Shown piece by piece: positions 5,598 to 9,682 of a stretch of DNA of 9,682 bases (the first letter of the stretch is position 1; every line of letters begins with the position of its first letter). The stretch is from positions 1 through 9,682 of the forward strand of contig JBGCDD010000241.1 of NCBI GenBank assembly GCA_045105075.1, written 5' to 3'. This stretch comes from JBGCDD01 sp045105075 (GTDB taxonomy: Bacteria > Pseudomonadota > Alphaproteobacteria > Rhodobacterales > Rhodobacteraceae). A program made the position numbers and the translations under genes. The notes under the pieces were generated by a model. The model was given only the letters and a program-made list of their open reading frames with translations, was not told the DNA's origin and did no database searches.

Positions 5598-7274
5598 ATG
5601 TCTGTGAACACCTCAAGTCTGGCCAACGAGACGGCCCGCTTCATGCGTCCGGCGACAGAGGTCATGCGCCTTGCTCGCATGGGCAGTGGCCATCCGACCC
5701 GCCTGTCGTTCCTGCGCGTTCTTTTGCGGCGTCTTGCAACATCGGATTGGCAAATTGACCGTCCCGTCTGGAATGTGGACGCGAATGGTGTCGGTCATGG
5801 CGTCTACCGCGTCAAAAGCGCCGAACGCACCTACAGCCTCGTGGCATTTGCCCACGATCTTCCCCCGGAAATGCGATCCGACCGTGTCATCGCGACAGCA
5901 TGGGACGCGACATTTACCCTGTTCGATGGGGTCCCCACAGATGAGGATATCGCGCGACTGGCTGACAACGTCCCTTATCAGGAAGCGGGGCGCATCAGCG
6001 CGAAGGAGTTGACGCTCGCTCGTGCCAACCGCTCTGTGCGCTTGTTCGAACATGTGGTCACGGCCCTGGCGCGAGGCCGCCAGCCTGATCCAGCTGAGAT
6101 TGCCGCCGTCGGATACCTGATGCGCACCACAGCCGTCTATGGTTCTGGCAAATTTGGCGCGTCTGATCGCGCCGATATCGCAGACCGCCCCGAACTCGCG
6201 GCACCCTTTCAGGTCGAAATGCTTACGGTGTGGCTGATCCGCGCCTTTACCGTCGATATCGTTGAACATATCGCAGCCGCTAAAGGGGGCGACACGGCGG
6301 TGAGGCTTGAGCCCAGCCTACGCCGCAGCCTTGGCGTCGGCAATTCCACCGGCCTTGGGATGGCCCCGTTTATCGTGCGCCACCCTGTTTTGCTCAACAA
6401 CTGGATGATAGCGCGAGAAGAGGCACTGGCCCGCGTTCGTGCGCAGCCCGCAGCGCTGCCGCTGGCGATTTCCGACCTGAACGCTGCGCTGGATGCAGCC
6501 GTGACCAACGCCGAGGTCTGGCACTCCGAACATCCCGTTCAGGTCCGCAAGTTGCATGACCTGCGCCGTGATCTAGCCTTGCTTTCGACGGCACTTAACA
6601 CGTGGGACTGGAACGCTGCCCATCCTTGGGATGCACTTTGGATGTGGGGCGCCGAAATCCTGACCTTTGAAGGACAGGAGGCGCTTTTGTCGCTTATGCT
6701 GGAGCCTCACGGCGCACTGGTCGACGATCTGGCCGACCATATGGGGGCTGATGAAGCGGCCAGTTTCAGGATCGACGGCGCGATGCCCGTGGCCGAGTTG
6801 CGCCGCATTCTGGAAACCCATTACGCTTGGGCGCTTGCGATTGATTTCACCTCACCCGAAAATGTCGCACGGTTCTGGTATGTCTCTGAAGAAAAGCTTG
6901 AGCCTCGTTTGGGCGAGCGCGCGACCGAGGACGGCGCGACATTGGAACAGCCGCTTTGCATCGCGCGCCTGATGTCAGAGCTTCATGCAGCGGTGCAAAG
7001 TTTTGACGGTACGCGATCCGTCGCAGCGCTGATGTTGGCACATCCAGAACATCGCTTTGCGGTGCGGCGCGTGCAGATCGCAAAGCGCCACCCCTATGCC
7101 GAAGTGCAAGACAACCTCATCGCCGCCGACATGCTGCCAATCAATCTCTTGCGTTGCAAACTAGCCTTTTTCGGCGCGAGCCAGTTCGACCCCCGTTCGG
7201 ATCGCTGGGTGCGCATCAACCTATTTGCAGGCGCACCCTTCCCCGATGACATCAAAGCGGGAGGTGCCGTATGA
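5598..7274 (+). CDS. Conserved 558-aa protein of unknown function, partner of the DUF3726 gene
   Basis: This 558-residue soluble protein has no signal peptide or membrane helix. I recognise it as a conserved hypothetical family of Proteobacteria but know no function. Its strongest conserved-looking blocks are in the first half: ELTLARANRSVRLFEHV (137-153), GYLMRTTAVYGSGKFG (172-187), PFQVEMLTVWLIRAFT (203-218) and GVGNSTGLGMAPFIVRHP (246-263). These are Gly/Arg/Asn-rich and would suit an active site or ligand pocket. A Trp-rich stretch follows (NTWDWNAAHPWDALWMW in 334-350), and a further block FWYVSEEKLEPR is at 426-437. The C-terminus has RVQIAKRHPYAEVQDNL (491-507). The ATG at 5598 follows GGGAGG (5585-5590), and the upstream in-frame extension crosses the intergenic hairpin. 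The stop overlaps the next start as ATGA, so the two products are probably made in balance and may form a complex. Its location after a BCCT carrier suggests a role in amine catabolism (inference). Confidence 0.85.
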   Translation: MSVNTSSLANETARFMRPATEVMRLARMGSGHPTRLSFLRVLLRRLATSDWQIDRPVWNVDANGVGHGVYRVKSAERTYSLVAFAHDLPPEMRSDRVIATAWDATFTLFDGVPTDEDIARLADNVPYQEAGRISAKELTLARANRSVRLFEHVVTALARGRQPDPAEIAAVGYLMRTTAVYGSGKFGASDRADIADRPELAAPFQVEMLTVWLIRAFTVDIVEHIAAAKGGDTAVRLEPSLRRSLGVGNSTGLGMAPFIVRHPVLLNNWMIAREEALARVRAQPAALPLAISDLNAALDAAVTNAEVWHSEHPVQVRKLHDLRRDLALLSTALNTWDWNAAHPWDALWMWGAEILTFEGQEALLSLMLEPHGALVDDLADHMGADEAASFRIDGAMPVAELRRILETHYAWALAIDFTSPENVARFWYVSEEKLEPRLGERATEDGATLEQPLCIARLMSELHAAVQSFDGTRSVAALMLAHPEHRFAVRRVQIAKRHPYAEVQDNLIAADMLPINLLRCKLAFFGASQFDPRSDRWVRINLFAGAPFPDDIKAGGAV

Positions 7275-7996
7275 GTTTTGAACCTCAGGACCAGACTCGC
7301 GGCGATTCCACTCCGTTTTTTGGCGACACAGAGCCCGCGCCGTTGTCGTGCAATGAAGCCGCATCCTTGTGCATGAAAGCCGCGCGTGGCGCTGGTATGA
7401 GCTGGGGCATGGCCGAAGAAGCAGGGTTTGCAGCAGCTTGGCTGGTGTCGCATGGTATTGATGGACCGTCCCATATGCGCGCACATCTGGAACGCGCGGA
7501 TGGGCGCGACTGGGCAGACCTGTGCCCGTCAGCAACCCCCGGCGACTGGCAAAATGCACATGGTCAGCCTGCCTGCCCAATCATTCTGGGTGCGACGATG
7601 TGCGACTATGCCGACCTGCCCGAAGGGCCAAACTCTGGCGCGACGGTTGCACTCGGTCCGGTCAGCGCGCCCATTCTATTGGTCCCTTTCTTGGTTGAAC
7701 TGGCACACAGCAAAAGTCTGGCGTTCAAGTTGTCTTGGCCAGAGGGTGCGATCCGTATCGACAACGATGAAACGTGGCTCCAAGCGGCCTTGCAGTCCCT
7801 TGGCGTGCCGCAACTTGTGCTGACATTATCCGCCAAAGCCGCCCAGCCACATAAGCCGTCTGCCGCATCCATGCCCAACGCTCAAACCACCGCTGCGACC
7901 ATTGCAGCCCTCAACGCTTTCGCCATGCGCACCACCGTACCTGCCACAGAGGCATCACGCACTGGCGCCGGATCAACCCTAAGTGACAATGATTGA
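7271..7996 (+). CDS. DUF3726 family protein
   Basis: This 241-residue, probably cytoplasmic protein matches DUF3726 by recall. The N-terminal block LSCNEAASLCMKAARGAGMS (25-44) continues as WGMAEEAGFAAAWLVSHGIDG (45-65, described here in two parts). The C-terminal block is AFAMRTTVPATEASRTG (216-232) followed by AGSTLSDND to the end. The family has no function known to me. Residues 1-24 are probably a disordered leader. Residues about 130-185 (VALGPVSAPILLVPFLVE and onward) read as a beta-rich domain core. GGGAGGTG (7260-7267 region) precedes the ATG, and the start overlaps the 558-aa gene's stop by four bases. The RidA gene follows after 13 bp. The tight pairing with the 558-aa protein suggests a two-subunit enzyme or an enzyme plus maturation factor (inference). 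Confidence 0.82.
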   Translation: MSFEPQDQTRGDSTPFFGDTEPAPLSCNEAASLCMKAARGAGMSWGMAEEAGFAAAWLVSHGIDGPSHMRAHLERADGRDWADLCPSATPGDWQNAHGQPACPIILGATMCDYADLPEGPNSGATVALGPVSAPILLVPFLVELAHSKSLAFKLSWPEGAIRIDNDETWLQAALQSLGVPQLVLTLSAKAAQPHKPSAASMPNAQTTAATIAALNAFAMRTTVPATEASRTGAGSTLSDND

Positions 7997-8009
7997 CAAA
8001 GGAAATATC

Positions 8010-8375
8010 ATGACACTCTCCCGCCTCAACCCCGGCCCTCGTATGAGTCAAGCCGTGACCATCGGAAACATCGCATTTCTCGCAGGCCAAGTGCCCGACG
8101 ACCTGAGTGCAGACATCGAAACGCAAACCCGACAAGTGCTGACGAAACTGGACAAAGTCGTCGCTGAGCTGGGCGCGACCAAATCCGACATCGCATCTGT
8201 CCAAGTCTGGCTGGCCGATATGGCCGACTTTCAAGGGATGAACGCGATCTGGGACGAATGGGTCAGCAAAGACGCCCCGCCTGCGCGCGCAACTGGCGGT
8301 ACGTCCCTCGCGCGTCCCGGCATGCGCGTCGAAATGATCGCTGTCGTCGCCCTGCCAGAGGCCGCCGCCGCTTAA
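8010..8375 (+). CDS. RidA/YjgF/YER057c/UK114 family protein, YoaB-like
   Basis: This 121-residue protein has the family's usual length. RidA proteins are trimeric enamine/imine deaminases that quench reactive intermediates released by PLP enzymes and amine oxidations. The substrate-anchoring Arg is Arg93 in PPARATGG, and Glu108 in MRVEMIAVV is the conserved C-terminal strand acid. The central motif VWLADMADFQGMNAIWDEWV (66-85) closely follows the YoaB branch (LAD-x-x-DF-x-x-MN-x-x-WD-x-WV). The ATG at 8010 is preferred to the in-frame GTG at 7983, because AAAGGA (7998-8003) lies 6-7 bp upstream and the GTG would overlap the DUF3726 stop. It is the last gene of the cluster. Its presence implies that the pathway generates an unstable imine, enamine or 2-aminoacrylate-like species (inference). 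Confidence 0.92.
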   Translation: MTLSRLNPGPRMSQAVTIGNIAFLAGQVPDDLSADIETQTRQVLTKLDKVVAELGATKSDIASVQVWLADMADFQGMNAIWDEWVSKDAPPARATGGTSLARPGMRVEMIAVVALPEAAAA

Positions 8376-8383
8376 TTAAAGTG

Positions 8384-8414
8384 AGGCCGGAGCCGCAACG
8401 CGCCGCTCCGGCCT
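8384..8414 (+). terminator. GC-rich hairpin closing the cluster
   Basis: A perfect 10-bp inverted repeat, AGGCCGGAGC (8384-8393) and GCTCCGGCCT (8405-8414), encloses an 11-nt loop, starting 9 nt after the RidA stop. The 3' flank is GCTGTTCGGG, with only a weak U content. It is probably the transcription end of the cluster, possibly with help from Rho or 3' processing. Confidence 0.65.
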
Positions 8415-8485
8415 GCTGTTCGGGTGACAATCACGTCCTCCCAATTTCTCGTTCCATTGGCACATCGACAAAGGGTGACACGGCA

Positions 8486-9391
8486 GTGATAATAAAGGAA
8501 CAGCCCTCTGGATTGACACTTTTTGTAGAAATGCAGGGGTCCATTGTTCCACAGATCCTCTCAAAGATCGCCGGTTTCACGGTCTTTTCCATCGCAATCA
8601 TGGCTCTGGATACCCGTTTGGTTTCCATCCCACATGTTTCGCTCACCGCGATGAGTGTCTTCGGGATAGCGCTGTCGTTGTTCTTGGGGTTTCGCAATAA
8701 TGCGGCCTACGATCGTTGGTGGGAGGGCCGCAAGCTTTGGGGTGGTATCATTGCCGACGTGCGCAATCTGGCCAAAACCTGCGAGATTTTCGTCCCCGAC
8801 ATCAAAGACCGCAAAGACATTCTGGATGTTGTTGTGGCTTTTGCACATTTCCACCGAGGCATGCTACGCGGTGTGGACGCCAGTAAAGAAGCGGCGAACT
8901 GGATCGGCGTCGAAAACGCGGCCACTCTTGCAGGCAAAAGCAACAGCACCGATGGGGCATTGCGTGTGATCTCGGAACAGATCAGACATCTTCACGCGCA
9001 GGGTGCGATCAACGATTTTGGCCAGATTTCGATCGGCAAGATCATCACATCGCTTGGCCTGCATCAGGCCGGTTGTGAGCGTATTGCAACGACCCCGCTG
9101 CCCTTCGTCTATTCCTTGCTGGTCCGCCGCACGACCTACCTCTATTGCCTCTTGCTGCCCTTCGCTCTGCTCGAAGCAGCGGGGCCGCTTTTGCCATTCT
9201 TCGTTGCCGTCGTTGCCTATGTTTTCTTTGGCTTACAAGCGGTGACAAATGAACTGGAGCATCCTTTCCGAATGGTCAAAAATGGCCTGCCTCTGGATGC
9301 GATGTGTCGGGTGGTCGAAATTTCGGTGTCAGAAGCAACAGACCGCAAACCGCCCCCAGCTCTCTCTGCGACCAATCACGTTTTAAGTTAG
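8486..9391 (+). CDS. Bestrophin family (UPF0187) anion channel
   Basis: This 301-residue membrane protein has the usual length of bacterial bestrophins, which form pentameric ion channels. Visible features are the N-terminal PSGLTLFVEMQGSIVPQIL (7-25), a first hydrophobic helix about 26-42, a second about 52-68, and the signature GFRNNAAYDRWWEGRKLWGG (68-87). The segment ERIATTPLPFVYSLLVRR (198-215) follows, with paired hydrophobic helices at 216-252, and then the acidic NELEHPFR motif (255-262). The GTG at 8486 is chosen because it aligns with the usual family N-terminus and has AAGGGT about 10 bp upstream. The frame upstream to 8258 only overlaps the RidA gene. It follows the cluster after 110 bp and a hairpin, so it is probably a separate unit. 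It may affect anion balance or pH, but a link to the amine cluster is not shown. Confidence 0.92.
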   Translation: MIIKEQPSGLTLFVEMQGSIVPQILSKIAGFTVFSIAIMALDTRLVSIPHVSLTAMSVFGIALSLFLGFRNNAAYDRWWEGRKLWGGIIADVRNLAKTCEIFVPDIKDRKDILDVVVAFAHFHRGMLRGVDASKEAANWIGVENAATLAGKSNSTDGALRVISEQIRHLHAQGAINDFGQISIGKIITSLGLHQAGCERIATTPLPFVYSLLVRRTTYLYCLLLPFALLEAAGPLLPFFVAVVAYVFFGLQAVTNELEHPFRMVKNGLPLDAMCRVVEISVSEATDRKPPPALSATNHVLS

Positions 9392-9682
9392 AGATAGACG
9401 TGAATTCGGTTTGTTTCAGATGATCTCTTGATTGCATGTCGGGAACGGGATCTTGATTTTGGTAGAGCTGATCCAAACAGCAATTTGAATGGGGTTTGGC
9501 ATCGCCGCAGGTTCTCATTCGTAACCGACTGCAACGAACATATGCCAGCCAAACCCAACGCCTTACGACCGTTCAGCAATGACCGCTTCGGCGATTCGAA
9601 ATTTGTCGCAGCGGGAATTTCTCCGCATAAGCGAAAGAATGCTGCGTCAGCGAAGGTGGAAAATCCAAGGTCGGTTTTGTCC
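9392..9682. other. Non-coding, degenerate 3' intergenic region
   Basis: No supported gene is seen. The minus-strand frames at 9276-9518 and 9388-9579 lack ribosome binding sites and family features, and overlap the bestrophin 3' end. The right end (about 9590-9682) has the same patchy texture as 100-250, ending GGTCGGTTTTGTCC. I associate that with degenerate dispersed intergenic sequence in Roseobacter-group genomes, from memory only. An inverted repeat inside the region is listed separately. Confidence 0.5.
9492..9556. repeat. Inverted repeat with 9-bp perfect arms
   Basis: GGGTTTGGC (9492-9500) and GCCAAACCC (9548-9556) are exact reverse complements separated by 47 nt. Inside the loop, GCAGGTT pairs with AAC...CTGC, leaving a 3-nt bulge. 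The whole could fold as a bulged long stem. It may be a remnant of a mobile-element end, a structured RNA or a distant transcription end for the bestrophin gene. No U-tract is present. Confidence 0.4.

Noticed and set aside
7983..8009. GTG start for the RidA gene
   Set aside because: It would overlap the DUF3726 stop and adds residues atypical of the family. The ATG at 8010 has a good ribosome binding site.
8514..8519. TTGACA -35-like hexamer near the bestrophin start
   Set aside because: It lies inside the coding sequence with no -10 element at suitable spacing.

Overview
The window looks like a chromosomal accessory locus from an alphaproteobacterium, most likely a marine Rhodobacteraceae (Roseobacter-type) species. 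The support is moderately high GC, alphaproteobacterial codon use, strong GGAGG-type ribosome binding sites and the family content (BCCT carrier, KGSADH-like aldehyde dehydrogenase, DUF3726, M19-like protein). No rRNA, tRNA, CRISPR array or intact mobile element was seen. The genus cannot be fixed from the sequence alone.

Layout. Positions 1-518 hold no intact gene. A short membrane-protein-like frame runs off the left edge on the minus strand, followed by degenerate intergenic-looking sequence and a start-less 68-codon frame (251-457) that may be a gene remnant. A LysR-type regulator (519-1388, minus) is divergent from a six-gene plus-strand cluster. The 90-bp gap between them carries a T-N11-A dyad (1409-1421) and a 10-bp perfect palindrome (1444-1453).

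The cluster contains, in order: an aldehyde dehydrogenase resembling alpha-ketoglutarate semialdehyde dehydrogenases (1479-2930); an M19 'membrane dipeptidase' family protein that has lost several metal ligands (2927-3937, ATGA overlap with the dehydrogenase); a BCCT-family quaternary amine transporter (3970-5529); a 31-nt near-perfect hairpin (5535-5565); a 558-residue conserved protein of unknown function (5598-7274); a DUF3726 protein (7271-7996, ATGA overlap); and a YoaB-like RidA protein (8010-8375). A second GC-rich hairpin (8384-8414) closes the unit. A bestrophin-family anion channel (8486-9391) follows, probably as its own unit. Positions 9392-9682 are non-coding, with an inverted repeat and degenerate sequence.

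How the genes may work together (inference). The BCCT carrier would import a betaine-like or other quaternary/zwitterionic amine. The 558-aa/DUF3726 pair and the M19-like protein would carry out C-N chemistry of unknown type. RidA would hydrolyse reactive enamine/imine intermediates. The aldehyde dehydrogenase would oxidise a semialdehyde end product. The LysR protein would sense the substrate or an intermediate. No recognisable oxygenase, demethylase, lyase or hydratase is present, so the key chemistry either lies elsewhere or belongs to the 558-aa/DUF3726 pair. That pair is the best candidate here for an undescribed system.
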